Shown piece after piece: positions 36,944-45,925 of a stretch of 64,000 nt of DNA. Under the pieces are notes generated by a model. The model did not search any database. It was not told the origin of the DNA and saw only the letters and a program-made list of their open reading frames with translations. The position numbers and the translations under genes were made by a program. The DNA comes from Polynucleobacter sp. MWH-Aus1W21 (GTDB lineage Bacteria > Pseudomonadota > Gammaproteobacteria > Burkholderiales > Burkholderiaceae), in assembly GCF_018687275.1 (NCBI RefSeq), contig NZ_CP061287.1, positions 992,001-1,056,000 of the forward strand, read 5' to 3'. How positions within the stretch are numbered: position 1 is the first letter of the stretch; each line of letters begins with the position of its first letter.

Positions 36944-37513
36944 GTGCTGAGCATCTTGAAATTAGACGCAGGTGGAATTCCCCAGGGCTGGGTAAATCCT
37001 GAAGAAGCTACGAAGCAATATGCTGATAGCAGCGTCTTATGGACTCTAGGTGATCCTATATTCAAAATGCGTGGTGGCATTTCTCGCGCAACTGGACAGC
37101 AATCCGTCATTGAACTTCACTCCATCATCGCAGTAAAAGGTAGCGCCAAAATTAATCTGTTTGATGTGGTGCCTGTCATCACTAAACATAAGCTTTATAA
37201 ACGGGATAAAGGTTTATGCGCGTATTGCGGTGATGCGATCCATGAAAATAATGCTGAAGCAGAGCACATCATTCCCAATAGTCGCGGTGGTCAATATAGC
37301 TGGATGAATTTAGTTATTTCATGTAGGCCATGTAATCAACGCAAAGGAAATCGTACTCCAGAGCAAGCTGGTATGGGCTTGTTGTATACACCCTATTTAC
37401 CAAGTCTTTATGAAGACATGATTCTGAAGGGGCGAAATATTTTGGCCGACCAGATGGATTTTTTAGCAGCCAACCTTCCCAAAACTAGCCGCCTTTTGGA
37501 GGGCTTGTCCTGA
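36944..37513 (+). CDS. HNH endonuclease family protein (GTG start)
   Basis: A 189-residue protein with a complete HNH domain: C-x2-C in CAYCGD, then AEHIIPNSRGG and a second C-x2-C in CRPCNQRK. The two cysteine pairs bind zinc and the histidine pair forms the beta-beta-alpha-metal nuclease centre. The GTG at 36944 follows AAGGAGAG, a strong site. Proteins of this type are widespread housekeeping-like HNH proteins in proteobacteria with no proven role; I see no partner that would make it a restriction or toxin system. Its stop codon overlaps the likely start of the next gene. Confidence 0.85.
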   Translation: MLSILKLDAGGIPQGWVNPEEATKQYADSSVLWTLGDPIFKMRGGISRATGQQSVIELHSIIAVKGSAKINLFDVVPVITKHKLYKRDKGLCAYCGDAIHENNAEAEHIIPNSRGGQYSWMNLVISCRPCNQRKGNRTPEQAGMGLLYTPYLPSLYEDMILKGRNILADQMDFLAANLPKTSRLLEGLS

Positions 37514-38517
37514 GTTTAGAAAGAGGGTGGGGCGGCGACCTTCGCTTTCCCAAAATTAAATCATTACGAATTTTTCTTGCGGCCCTGCTGCTTTCGATAG
37601 TTGGGCACTTCGTATTGTTTTTTGGCATACCGTTTTTCTCATTCAACGATCCCCAACCTATTGCGGATGATCTCATTATTAGAACGGAGCTAAAAGCAGA
37701 GCCGCCTAAGAAGATTCAATTGACTAAGGCTCCTAAAAAGAAGGTTGAGAAACAAAACGTTTCCTCAAATTCTCAAGCTGAAGCCAATGCAAGCGGCAGC
37801 GGAAATCTAGCTGCAAATGGCGATCAGTCTGGAGTTGCATTCAAATTGCCGGAATCGGGAGTTATTTATTACGATACGTATGTCGATGGCCAGCAATATC
37901 AAACTGGCGAGATTGATTGGATTGTTGAGGGCAATAGCTATCGCCTATATATCAACATTCCCTACGCATTTGTTGGCCCGTTTGTTTTTGAATCTCGCGG
38001 ATCGGTAGACTCCTATGGGATTGCGCCAAGTATTTACTGGACACAACGTGGCACGAAACCACCACGCTACTCTCGCTTTGATCGAAATGAAAAAGGGGAA
38101 GGGCAGATGTACTTTTCAGAAAAGCCAGAATTTACGCCTGCAATCATGCCTGGCACTCAAGATCGTTTCAGCCTGTTATTTCAGCTAGCATCGCTGTTGA
38201 ATGGTAATAGCAAGATGGATGAAACTGGCTCAATCCGCAGCATTCCTGTTGTGGACTACAACACTTTGGAAATGTGGAATTTCAAGAGTTACGGCGAGAC
38301 TCTATCTGATGATATCCCGAGCATGGGCAAGACAATCAATCGTCACTATGCACTCATGCAGCGTGAAAACGATCCATACAAACGCCAGGTTGATATCTGG
38401 CTTGCCAAAGATCTCGAATGGCTTCCAGGCCGGATACGCTCACTGGAGTCTAATGGCAGGGTCTTAGAGTTGGTATTTAAGCAAAAGAACCCATTACCAG
38501 TTGGCACAAAGCCTTAG
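37510..38517 (+). CDS. DUF3108 family protein, probable CTG start
   Basis: A 335-residue protein with one membrane helix near its N-terminus (SLRIFLAALLLSIVGHFVLF region), a lysine-rich linker and a C-terminal DUF3108 domain (about 110-335). The first ATG/GTG/TTG start would be the TTG at 37615, inside the membrane helix. The frame is open back to the TAG at 37486. The CTG at 37510 overlaps the HNH stop (CTGA) and has a strong GGAGGG six bases upstream, so I take it as the start. Function unknown; DUF3108 proteins are envelope-associated. Confidence 0.65.
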   Translation: MSLERGWGGDLRFPKIKSLRIFLAALLLSIVGHFVLFFGIPFFSFNDPQPIADDLIIRTELKAEPPKKIQLTKAPKKKVEKQNVSSNSQAEANASGSGNLAANGDQSGVAFKLPESGVIYYDTYVDGQQYQTGEIDWIVEGNSYRLYINIPYAFVGPFVFESRGSVDSYGIAPSIYWTQRGTKPPRYSRFDRNEKGEGQMYFSEKPEFTPAIMPGTQDRFSLLFQLASLLNGNSKMDETGSIRSIPVVDYNTLEMWNFKSYGETLSDDIPSMGKTINRHYALMQRENDPYKRQVDIWLAKDLEWLPGRIRSLESNGRVLELVFKQKNPLPVGTKP

Positions 38518-38519
38518 CT

Positions 38520-39047
38520 TTATAAGCCTGTTCCTGATTTAGGATTTTGATCTTGCTCGTTATGTCCTAGCAACGCCCCCATCATGGTGTATAGAGCGGC
38601 CCCTGACATTGAGACAGCGAAAATACCCGAAAATGAGATGATGATGGGGAGAATGCGCCATTGTTCAGTTAGCTTGTAATCACCATAACCAACCGTTGTA
38701 TACATTTCCCCAGCAAAGTAGAAGGTTTGAGGATTGGTAGGGAAAACCTTCAATGCAACGCATATGTACGCCCAAACGATGATTTCAGCAAAATGTATGC
38801 AAATAACCAAAAGAATGGCAATGAAATAAGACAGGAAGCTAGCGCCAAAAATTCGACGTCTAGACATGAAATTATCGATTGCATGAAATGCGCCGGCTAT
38901 GCCCAAAACCGCAACTGCATGAATGGCCAGCATTAGGCATGCACAAACTACAACAACCCAGATATGACGATTTCCCATATCGGCATTGATTTCACCAAAG
39001 AGAGTGGAAAAGCTAGGTAGGTCAGTATGTTGAAATAAGTTAAACAT
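38520..39047 (-). CDS. Two-helix potassium-channel-type membrane protein
   Basis: A 175-residue protein with four predicted membrane helices. The last two flank a pore loop with the potassium selectivity filter TVGYGD (about residue 117-122), the mark of the Ion_trans_2 family. The short C-terminal tail has no RCK or cyclic-nucleotide domain. It converges on the DUF3108 gene with a 2-base gap. Confidence 0.85.
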   Translation of the reverse strand: MFNLFQHTDLPSFSTLFGEINADMGNRHIWVVVVCACLMLAIHAVAVLGIAGAFHAIDNFMSRRRIFGASFLSYFIAILLVICIHFAEIIVWAYICVALKVFPTNPQTFYFAGEMYTTVGYGDYKLTEQWRILPIIISFSGIFAVSMSGAALYTMMGALLGHNEQDQNPKSGTGL

Positions 39048-39119
39048 GGTCGTTGGTGATGTATTGGATTACAGAAGTATCTTATTTGACATAATAATGA
39101 TTATACGCAAATTAGTTAA

Positions 39120-39827
39120 TTAGGACCTGGGAGGCTCAAGCCCTCTGGGCCATTTGTATGGCTGCTTATAAAGCTTGCGCCAGCGTGCAACTAAACCTTC
39201 CGCTATCCAAGGCTTTTCATATATAGCAGCTATATCTATAGCACTAAGCCCCTGGGAATTGCGTAATTGCAGATCAGCACCTTTATCAAGCAACAACTTA
39301 ACCAGCACTTCATTGCCGGATTGAACTGCCATCATCAATGGTGTTGTATTTCCTTGGCTTAATGAGTCTATCGAGGCGCCGTTTGCAATAAGAAACTGAG
39401 CGATATCAAGATGACCATTGGCGCACGCATAATGCAATGGAGTCCAGCCAATATGGTTAATTTGAGCCTTTCTCTGCAAAACAAGGCTTTTAACAACAGG
39501 CAAATTACCGCTAATGGAAGCAATCATCAAAGGCGTTTCTCCAGAATTATTGGAGAGGTCTACATCGGTTTCTTTATTGGCAATTAAGAAGTTAATTACG
39601 TCGTCAGATCTATCTTTAATCGCAAGATTGAGCATGGGGTCGCCCTTAGAGTCCGTTACATTCGGGTTAACACCCTTTGAAATCAGGCTTTTGACGGCAG
39701 ATACATCGTTAAACTTGGCCGCTTTAGCGAATTCCGTAATTTGTTCTGCTGTTTGGCCATGCGACAGCCCAAAATACATTGTTGAGAGCACAAAATAGGA
39801 AGCATAAATATTAAACTTCAATCTCAT
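39120..39827 (-). CDS. Exported ankyrin-repeat protein
   Basis: A 235-residue protein with a signal peptide (first 25 residues, ending near SHGQ) and about five ankyrin repeats (e.g. GWTPLHYACANGHLDIAQFL and GNTTPLMMAVQSGN). It is likely periplasmic and binds another protein. Its ATG overlaps the tatD stop as ATGA, so it is translationally coupled to tatD at the end of the mltG-tmk-holB-tatD operon. The partner is unknown. Confidence 0.85.
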   Translation of the reverse strand: MRLKFNIYASYFVLSTMYFGLSHGQTAEQITEFAKAAKFNDVSAVKSLISKGVNPNVTDSKGDPMLNLAIKDRSDDVINFLIANKETDVDLSNNSGETPLMIASISGNLPVVKSLVLQRKAQINHIGWTPLHYACANGHLDIAQFLIANGASIDSLSQGNTTPLMMAVQSGNEVLVKLLLDKGADLQLRNSQGLSAIDIAAIYEKPWIAEGLVARWRKLYKQPYKWPRGLEPPRS

Positions 39828-40615
39828 AATTGTTCTCTATCTATTTGAAAACAATCATAAAAATTACCAGCTGTTTGCTTGGCCAGCACCTCAATAGGTA
39901 CACCCTTTAGATCCGCAATAAATTCACCTACCTTGGAAACCCATGCAGGTTCATTGGTTTTGCCGCGATATGGAATTGGCGCTAAATAAGGAGAGTCGGT
40001 CTCTATCAGCATACGGTCCAATGGCACCTGTCTGCATGTATCTTGTAATTCTTTCGCGCTTTTGAAAGTCACTATTCCTGAAAAGGAGATATAAAAACCC
40101 ATCTCCATTGCAGCCTTTGCCACTTCAAAGGACTCTGTGAAACAGTGCATTACCCCACCGATTTTCTGAGCGCCCTCTTCTTTCAGGATCTTGATGGTGT
40201 CCTCAGAGGCTGAGCGCGTATGAATGATTAATGGCTTCTTGGAGGCTATTGATGCCCTGATATGCGTTCTAAAACGGTTACGCTGCCATTCCATGGATTC
40301 ATAGCTACGATCCCCCATGCGATAGTAGTCAAGTCCGGTTTCACCAATAGCAACTATCTTTGGGTGTTTTAAAGCTGTATCCACTAGAAATTCCAGGCTC
40401 GGCTCGGGCGTATCCTCGTAATCAGGATGCACGCCAACGGATGCATAAAGATTGGGGTGATCCTGAGCCAACTTTAATACATTCGGGAAGTCTGGCAAAT
40501 CAACGGATACGCATAAGGCATGGCTTACTTTGGCAGACTGCATATTAGCCAGAACCTCTGGCAATCGAGATTGAAATTCCGGGAAATCGAGGTGGCAGTG
40601 GGAGTCTATAAACAT
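39824..40615 (-). CDS. tatD: TatD family metal-dependent DNase
   Basis: A TIM-barrel hydrolase of 263 residues with the metal ligands H-x-H in DSHCHLDF (residues 6 and 8), the glutamate in IGETGLDYY, the histidine in IIHTRSA and the aspartate in ETDSPYLAP. TatD proteins act as 3'-5' exonucleases. The place after holB, as in ycfH of E. coli, supports a TatD/YcfH assignment. It lies 30 bases after holB. Confidence 0.9.
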   Translation of the reverse strand: MFIDSHCHLDFPEFQSRLPEVLANMQSAKVSHALCVSVDLPDFPNVLKLAQDHPNLYASVGVHPDYEDTPEPSLEFLVDTALKHPKIVAIGETGLDYYRMGDRSYESMEWQRNRFRTHIRASIASKKPLIIHTRSASEDTIKILKEEGAQKIGGVMHCFTESFEVAKAAMEMGFYISFSGIVTFKSAKELQDTCRQVPLDRMLIETDSPYLAPIPYRGKTNEPAWVSKVGEFIADLKGVPIEVLAKQTAGNFYDCFQIDREQL

Positions 40616-40645
40616 GACCCCTATTTTAGTCCGCCCAAGGGCAAC

Positions 40646-41767
40646 TTAAGAGCCAAATATCTGCTGATATTGTGAAAGTAATGCCTCTAATTGAATTTTA
40701 TTTGCAAGAGGGTGATTCTCGTGTCTACGCGCTTGCACTAGAGATTTCCAAAAATTATGCAACTTTTGTACATTAGCCAATTTGGATAGACCCTGAAGCA
40801 CGATTAAATGCTTTGGGTAATAACGTGGCACTCCGCCCTGTGCAACGGACTGCAGGTCGGATACCCAGCGTTGCATGCTAGCTAGTAGGAGGGAATATTG
40901 CGCCTTATGTGTTTTTTCGGCGGCATCAAGCCAGTTGAGTCTTGCGCCCTGAGCCATGGACTGGAGCAAATAACGGGAGGCTTGGATTGATATGGTTAGC
41001 TCGTCCTTGTCGTCCTTATTATGTTGCGCAATGAGGGAGCTCAGAACCGAAAATGGCGCCCCACCCTGTTCATCATAGATATTCTCTACATCTGCATCGA
41101 CCGTCTTTAACCCTGCAATTTCATTCAGTTGAGATTTCAGCCAGGCAACGCCTACCACGCGATTTGGGCGTGGCGCCGTTAAGAGGCGGCAACGTGAGCG
41201 AATGGTTGGCAATACGCGATCCAATCTATCGGCAAGCAATATAAAGATAGTATTTTTGGGTGGCTCTTCCAAAGACTTCAATAATGTATTGGCAGAATCA
41301 GAGCGAAGCATTTCTAGTGGATAAATTAATATCACGCGATTACCGCCGCGATGAGAGCCAATAGACAAATTCTCAAGAGCATGTCGCGTTTCTTCAATCG
41401 AGATATTTTTCTTTTCTTTTTTCTCGCTTGGTTCACTGTCGTCGTCACGCATAGCCTTTCCCTTCTTGGGCGAATCGTCGCCCTCGTATTCAGCGTGTGG
41501 CAGAAGCTTGCGATGGGTCTCAGGTACGAGAGAAATAAAATCCGGATGATTGCCTGTATCAAACCAATGGCAGGCTTCACATTGATTGCATGGTTTTACG
41601 GATCTATCATCATTCTCGCAAAGTAGCGCTTTAGCTAGCTCAATCGAAAAAGCGAACTTACCAATTCCGGACTGGCCATGTAGCAATACGGCATTTGGAA
41701 ATTGATCAAAATCCAGACCATCCCAAAGAGGCTGAAGCCAAGGCGCTATTTGAGTCTTTTGTTTCAC
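40646..41767 (-). CDS. holB: DNA polymerase III delta' subunit (GTG start)
   Basis: A clamp-loader subunit of 373 residues. It has the P-loop-like HGQSGIGK (about 29-36) and the zinc module with CNQCEAC preceded by a further cysteine. A lysine- and aspartate-rich insertion of about 35 residues (about 93-125) lies before the IEETRHALE segment; it is longer than in E. coli. The start is a GTG that follows directly the TAA of tmk, so translation is probably coupled. Confidence 0.92.
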   Translation of the reverse strand: MKQKTQIAPWLQPLWDGLDFDQFPNAVLLHGQSGIGKFAFSIELAKALLCENDDRSVKPCNQCEACHWFDTGNHPDFISLVPETHRKLLPHAEYEGDDSPKKGKAMRDDDSEPSEKKEKKNISIEETRHALENLSIGSHRGGNRVILIYPLEMLRSDSANTLLKSLEEPPKNTIFILLADRLDRVLPTIRSRCRLLTAPRPNRVVGVAWLKSQLNEIAGLKTVDADVENIYDEQGGAPFSVLSSLIAQHNKDDKDELTISIQASRYLLQSMAQGARLNWLDAAEKTHKAQYSLLLASMQRWVSDLQSVAQGGVPRYYPKHLIVLQGLSKLANVQKLHNFWKSLVQARRHENHPLANKIQLEALLSQYQQIFGS

Positions 41768-42406
41768 TTAAAAAGCAATCCGAATCTGTTTTAAACCATT
41801 CCAAATTGCCTCAGGCGTTTGTGTTGCATCCACCAGATGAAAGCGCTTAGCATTTTCCTTTGCTCGGCGTAGATATTCTTGGCGAACTCTTTCGAAAAAA
41901 GTTAAGTCCATTTTTTCAAATTTATCTGGTGCACGAACCTTTGAGCGGCGAGCCTCCGCAACCTCACCAGGTAAATCAAACAAAATAGTTAAGTTGGGCT
42001 GCAAGAGTGAACCATCAGGTTGGCCTTGAACCCAACGTTCTAACGCATTTAATTTTTCCAAACTTAAACCCCGGCCTCCTCCTTGGTATGCAAAGCTAGC
42101 ATCTGTAAACCGATCGGATATCACTATCTTGCCTGCTTGAAGAGCGGGTTCAATGACCTGGGCTAGATGTTCGCGTCGTGCCGCAAACATGAGTAAGGCC
42201 TCCGTCTCTAAATTCATTGGCGCATCTAAAAGCAAGTTACGAAGCTGCTCACCTAAAGCAGTTCCTCCAGGCTCACGCGTCATTACCACCTCTTTATCTG
42301 GATAACGTTCTTGCATCAGATTGCGAAAAGCATAGACATGGGTACTTTTTCCTGCTCCATCGATTCCTTCGAAGCTGATGAAATATCCTGTATGCATTGA
42401 TGTCAT
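41768..42406 (-). CDS. tmk: Thymidylate kinase
   Basis: dTMP kinase of 212 residues with P-loop FEGIDGAGKST (residues 12-22), the DR(F/Y) motif in ISDRFTDAS and the lid segment GQPDGSL. It makes dTDP for DNA synthesis. The start at 42406 or the in-frame ATG three codons later are both possible; neither has a good ribosome binding site. It lies 11 bases after mltG and directly before holB. Confidence 0.95.
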   Translation of the reverse strand: MTSMHTGYFISFEGIDGAGKSTHVYAFRNLMQERYPDKEVVMTREPGGTALGEQLRNLLLDAPMNLETEALLMFAARREHLAQVIEPALQAGKIVISDRFTDASFAYQGGGRGLSLEKLNALERWVQGQPDGSLLQPNLTILFDLPGEVAEARRSKVRAPDKFEKMDLTFFERVRQEYLRRAKENAKRFHLVDATQTPEAIWNGLKQIRIAF

Positions 42407-42417
42407 ATGAAGTGAAA

Positions 42418-43458
42418 TTAGTTACTGTTATTTTTAGGCATTATTTTGCGTTGATATCGATCAACTGCAGCTTCATGCTCTTTTAAGTTTTGTGAAAAAT
42501 GACTACTTCCATCCCCTTTAGCAACAAAGAATAAAGCATTGCTTTTTGCAGGGTGTGCTGCGGCCAGAATTGACTCTTTACTAGGCATGGCGATAGGGGT
42601 TGGAGGTAGACCTTTGTGCATATAGGTATTGTAGGGAGTGTCTCTACGTAAATCCGCTTTCTTTAAATTTCCGTCAAATTTAGGCCCTATTCCATAAATA
42701 ACCGTAGGATCAGTTTGAAGCGGCATGTCTTTATTAAGCCGGTTGATAAAAACAGCCGAAACTAGATTCCTATCGCTTAGACGACCAGTTTCTTTCTCTA
42801 CGATTGATGCCAATATCAATAGCTCATAAGGTGTTTTAAGAGGCAATTCTGAATCTCGTTGCTCCCAGATTTGCATAAGCTGTTTTTGCATAGCTTGCGC
42901 TGCTCGACGATAAATATTGATATCAAGCTCGTCTGGATCAAAAACATATGTATCAGGTAGAAAAAGACCCTCATCGCTTGTATAACTCAAATTTAACTGT
43001 TGGAGTAACTCCTTATTGCCCATACCCTTGGTACGATGAATCATTGCCGTTTGCGAATCCATTAATGCTCTCAATTGCCAAACCGTCATTCCAGGAATAA
43101 TGGCAACTGCTTCTCTAACGCGATCCCCGCGGGCAATTTGCAAAAGCACCTTTCCAAGACTCGCACCATTTGGCAATAAATATGTTCCCGGCTTTAGCTT
43201 GGAGGCAACCAATAAGCTTCTGGCACCTAAATGTAGGGCAAATGAATTAACAGCCATTCCTTGCGCTCTTAACTGTTCAGCAATGCTTGTTAACCCAGAA
43301 TTGGGGTTAATCTTCACTCTATAACTAGTGCCATCAACAGTATTTGACTGATTAGGGACGACTGGGAATAAAAAAATAGTTCCATAAAGAAGGCCTAATA
43401 GGGCCACAGCGAGGGTAAGCCATTTTTTAAGATCTCGGTATGAGGGCCATCTCTTCAT
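42418..43458 (-). CDS. mltG: Endolytic peptidoglycan transglycosylase MltG
   Basis: A YceG-like protein of 346 residues with a membrane helix at about 15-35 and the catalytic glutamate in SIVEKETG, followed by LQTDPTVIYG. MltG cleaves new glycan strands and sets their length. I chose the ATG at 43458 because GAGGAG stands 7 bases before it; an ATG 11 codons upstream has no site. It heads the minus-strand operon mltG-tmk-holB-tatD-ankyrin and is divergent from ygfZ, as in many proteobacteria. Confidence 0.93.
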   Translation of the reverse strand: MKRWPSYRDLKKWLTLAVALLGLLYGTIFLFPVVPNQSNTVDGTSYRVKINPNSGLTSIAEQLRAQGMAVNSFALHLGARSLLVASKLKPGTYLLPNGASLGKVLLQIARGDRVREAVAIIPGMTVWQLRALMDSQTAMIHRTKGMGNKELLQQLNLSYTSDEGLFLPDTYVFDPDELDINIYRRAAQAMQKQLMQIWEQRDSELPLKTPYELLILASIVEKETGRLSDRNLVSAVFINRLNKDMPLQTDPTVIYGIGPKFDGNLKKADLRRDTPYNTYMHKGLPPTPIAMPSKESILAAAHPAKSNALFFVAKGDGSSHFSQNLKEHEAAVDRYQRKIMPKNNSN

Positions 43459-43511
43459 AAAAAAGCTCCTCTTCTGAATTTTTCTACTCATCAGGCTATG
43501 ATAAAAGGGTC

Positions 43512-44519
43512 ATGACATATTCCACCCAAATCCAGCAAAACTGGCTAGAAAACAGCCCCTCCCTACCCTGCAGCCTGACCCAGTGGGGTCTTATCGTAGT
43601 AGAGGGCTCTGATGCTGCAAGCTTTTTGCAAAATCAATTAACAAACTCTGTCTTGGGGCTCAACCGAACCCTGCCGGGATCAATAGCTCAGGGCTACTCA
43701 GGAAGTCGTCTCGTAGGTTATTGCAATCCAAAGGGTCGTTTGTTGGCAAGTGCTTGGCTTGGCTTATTTCCATCTACACCCGATGGAGAAGACCGATTTG
43801 CTTTATTTATCTCAAGAGATATTGCGGCTAGCACTGCTAAACGTTTGTCTATGTATGTTCTGCGTTCAAAAGTCAAAGTAACTGATCTTTCTGCAAGCTG
43901 GTCAGTTGCAGGTCTTTATGGCCCTACTGAAATCACAAATAGCGTGAAGTTGAATGATCGGTGTCTAGCGCTAAAGCTGCCGGATGTTCTGGTTGGATCT
44001 CATTCGGTTACACGTCTTTTGTTGGCATATTCGAATCAAGCCGATATTGTTGTCCAAGACTCCGAGGAATCATTGCTCTCGTGGAATGAGCTTGAAGTAT
44101 TAAGTGCCATTCCACGTATTGTTGAAGCTACACAAGAGCAGTTTGTACCGCAAATGATTAATTTTGAATCCGTCGCCGGCATAGACTTTAAAAAAGGCTG
44201 CTATCCAGGTCAGGAAATCGTAGCCCGCAGTCAGTATCGTGGCGCTATCAAAAGAAGGCTTCAAATCGCACACGTAATGATCTCCGAATTGAATGATGAT
44301 TTCGCTTTGCCTGGAGCAGAGCTTTTCCACAGTAATGACCCTGCACAGCCCGCCGGAATGGTTGTTTTGTCGACCAAGCACCCAGTCGAACCTGGACGCA
44401 TCGATCTCCAAATTGAGTGCAAGCTAGAAGCTCTTGAAGGTGGTGAAATTCACCTAGGTAGCACTACTGGACCTGTGTTAAAAATAGATTCATTACCGTA
44501 TCCTTTGATAGAAATTTAA
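43512..44519 (+). CDS. ygfZ: Folate-binding protein YgfZ (iron-sulfur cluster maintenance)
   Basis: A GcvT-like protein of 335 residues with the YgfZ signature KGCYPGQEIVARSQYRG (about residues 227-243) holding the key cysteine. YgfZ uses tetrahydrofolate to help assemble or repair certain iron-sulfur enzymes, such as RimO-type and MiaB-type proteins in E. coli. TATGAT (43497-43502) lies 9 bases before the ATG. It is divergent from mltG. Confidence 0.92.
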   Translation: MTYSTQIQQNWLENSPSLPCSLTQWGLIVVEGSDAASFLQNQLTNSVLGLNRTLPGSIAQGYSGSRLVGYCNPKGRLLASAWLGLFPSTPDGEDRFALFISRDIAASTAKRLSMYVLRSKVKVTDLSASWSVAGLYGPTEITNSVKLNDRCLALKLPDVLVGSHSVTRLLLAYSNQADIVVQDSEESLLSWNELEVLSAIPRIVEATQEQFVPQMINFESVAGIDFKKGCYPGQEIVARSQYRGAIKRRLQIAHVMISELNDDFALPGAELFHSNDPAQPAGMVVLSTKHPVEPGRIDLQIECKLEALEGGEIHLGSTTGPVLKIDSLPYPLIEI

Positions 44520-44528
44520 TTCTTTTTT

Positions 44529-45386
44529 ATGTGCCTTATTCTTTTCGCATGGAACTCTCATCCAGACTACTCTCTGGTGGTTGCAGCCAACCGCGACGAG
44601 TTTTATGAACGTGATACAGAGGGAGTTTCCTGGTGGCCAGAACACCCTCACGTTCTTGCAGGAAGAGATCGTGCCGATGTTTTGGGTAGTCCAGGCACAT
44701 GGCTAGGCTTTACTAAGTCGGGAAAATTTGCCGCATTGACTAACGTAAGAGCTCCAAGCGAAAAAAATCCAGATGCCAGGACTAGGGGCGAACTCTCCTT
44801 AATGTATTTAACTGGTAATGATCGTCCAGCTGAGTTTGTTCAAAGTTACTCAAAACGTTTTTCGCAATATAACGGCTTTAATTTACTCATGGCCGATCTT
44901 AGCAACCCAGTAAACGCAGAGATGCATTGGGTTAGCAATCGGATGATGATGGGCCAAAACGTACGTCCTCGCAAAGTTTTTCCGCCGCAGCCCTTAGAAC
45001 CAGGAGTCTATGGGCTTTCTAATGCCATGCTTGATACGCCCTGGCCTAAAGTTAATCATCGTGTAGCGGCATTTGCCCAAGCATTAGCAATGGATCAAGG
45101 CAAGCTTAAGAATGCAGATCAGTATTTAAAACTGCTGGCTGATACACATCTTGCAAGTGATCATGAACTTCCCAATACAGGTGTAAGCAAGGAATGGGAG
45201 AAGGCACTTTCCCCTGCATTTATTAAAACGCCCGCTTACGGAACGCGTTCCAGCACAGTTCTTAGAATACGAAAAGATGGTCAGTTTGAATTAGTCGAGC
45301 GCCGCTTTGATTCATCCGGAACGGTTGGGCATGACGTTGTGACTGGAGCGCTTAGCTCGTCCTCTGACTCTAATTTATCTGTATAG
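44529..45386 (+). CDS. NRDE/TANGO2 family protein
   Basis: A protein of 285 residues of the NRDE family (TANGO2 in animals). It starts MCLILFAWNSHP with a cysteine at position 2, followed by the eponymous NRDEFYERDT (residues 21-30). The structure is of the N-terminal nucleophile type, and TANGO2 relatives have been linked to heme handling. It follows ygfZ by 9 bases, probably in one unit, and converges on the thioesterase gene. Confidence 0.85.
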   Translation: MCLILFAWNSHPDYSLVVAANRDEFYERDTEGVSWWPEHPHVLAGRDRADVLGSPGTWLGFTKSGKFAALTNVRAPSEKNPDARTRGELSLMYLTGNDRPAEFVQSYSKRFSQYNGFNLLMADLSNPVNAEMHWVSNRMMMGQNVRPRKVFPPQPLEPGVYGLSNAMLDTPWPKVNHRVAAFAQALAMDQGKLKNADQYLKLLADTHLASDHELPNTGVSKEWEKALSPAFIKTPAYGTRSSTVLRIRKDGQFELVERRFDSSGTVGHDVVTGALSSSSDSNLSV

Positions 45387-45388
45387 CG

Positions 45389-45871
45389 TTAGTCGAAACG
45401 ACCATCGTCGTTCACAACACGATCACCATCGGCATTACGAGTTGCCAAGCGCTTCAGAAATTTAAATGTGCCAGTGGCCATGCAACATATTTCACCTTGA
45501 TCGTTATAGAGCTTGGCTTCGCAGAAAGCCATAGTTGCAGTTCTTCGAACTGTATCCGCTTTAACGCGCAACACACCGGTTGCGGCCTGCATGAAATTAT
45601 TCTTCATTTCAATGGTGACAACACTACGGTCCCCAGGATCACCTGACCGTGCGGCTACTGCCATTGCTACATCCATTAGCGTCAGTAATACACCACCATG
45701 AGCAACTTCCCAGGTATTGTTATGTTCAGGTTTAAGGGCCAGCAAAATCTCCCCTTTACCCATTTCTGCGCTTAGGCAGCGAACCCCAAGGAGCTTTAAA
45801 AAAGGAACATTTAATTCTTCTCCTAAATTGGCTAGTTGGGTCTGTGGATTGATTTGGACTTGTTTATTCAT
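45389..45871 (-). CDS. PaaI-type hotdog-fold thioesterase
   Basis: A 160-residue hotdog-fold protein. The helix segment HNNTWEVAHGGVLLTLMD carries the HGG of the PaaI/YbgC type, followed by SVVTIEMKNNFM in the strand. It probably hydrolyses an acyl-CoA of unknown identity. TAAAAT lies 6 bases before the ATG with no ribosome binding site, so the message may be leaderless. It is divergent from selO. Confidence 0.82.
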   Translation of the reverse strand: MNKQVQINPQTQLANLGEELNVPFLKLLGVRCLSAEMGKGEILLALKPEHNNTWEVAHGGVLLTLMDVAMAVAARSGDPGDRSVVTIEMKNNFMQAATGVLRVKADTVRRTATMAFCEAKLYNDQGEICCMATGTFKFLKRLATRNADGDRVVNDDGRFD

Positions 45872-45925
45872 TGAATAATTTTAGAGGCATGTACGTGTTT
45901 TGGTAAATCCCCCTAGAATAAGCCC
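45872..45925. promoter_or_regulatory. Divergent promoters for the thioesterase gene and selO
   Basis: The 54-base gap has TAAAAT on the minus strand (45878-45883), 6 bases from the thioesterase ATG. TAGAAT on the plus strand (45914-45919) is 6 bases from the selO ATG. Both would give transcripts that start at or within one base of the start codon. Confidence 0.45.

Noticed and set aside
36944..37513. HNH protein as part of a restriction or toxin-antitoxin system
   Set aside because: No methyltransferase, specificity or antitoxin gene is nearby; neighbours are ordinary metabolic and envelope genes.
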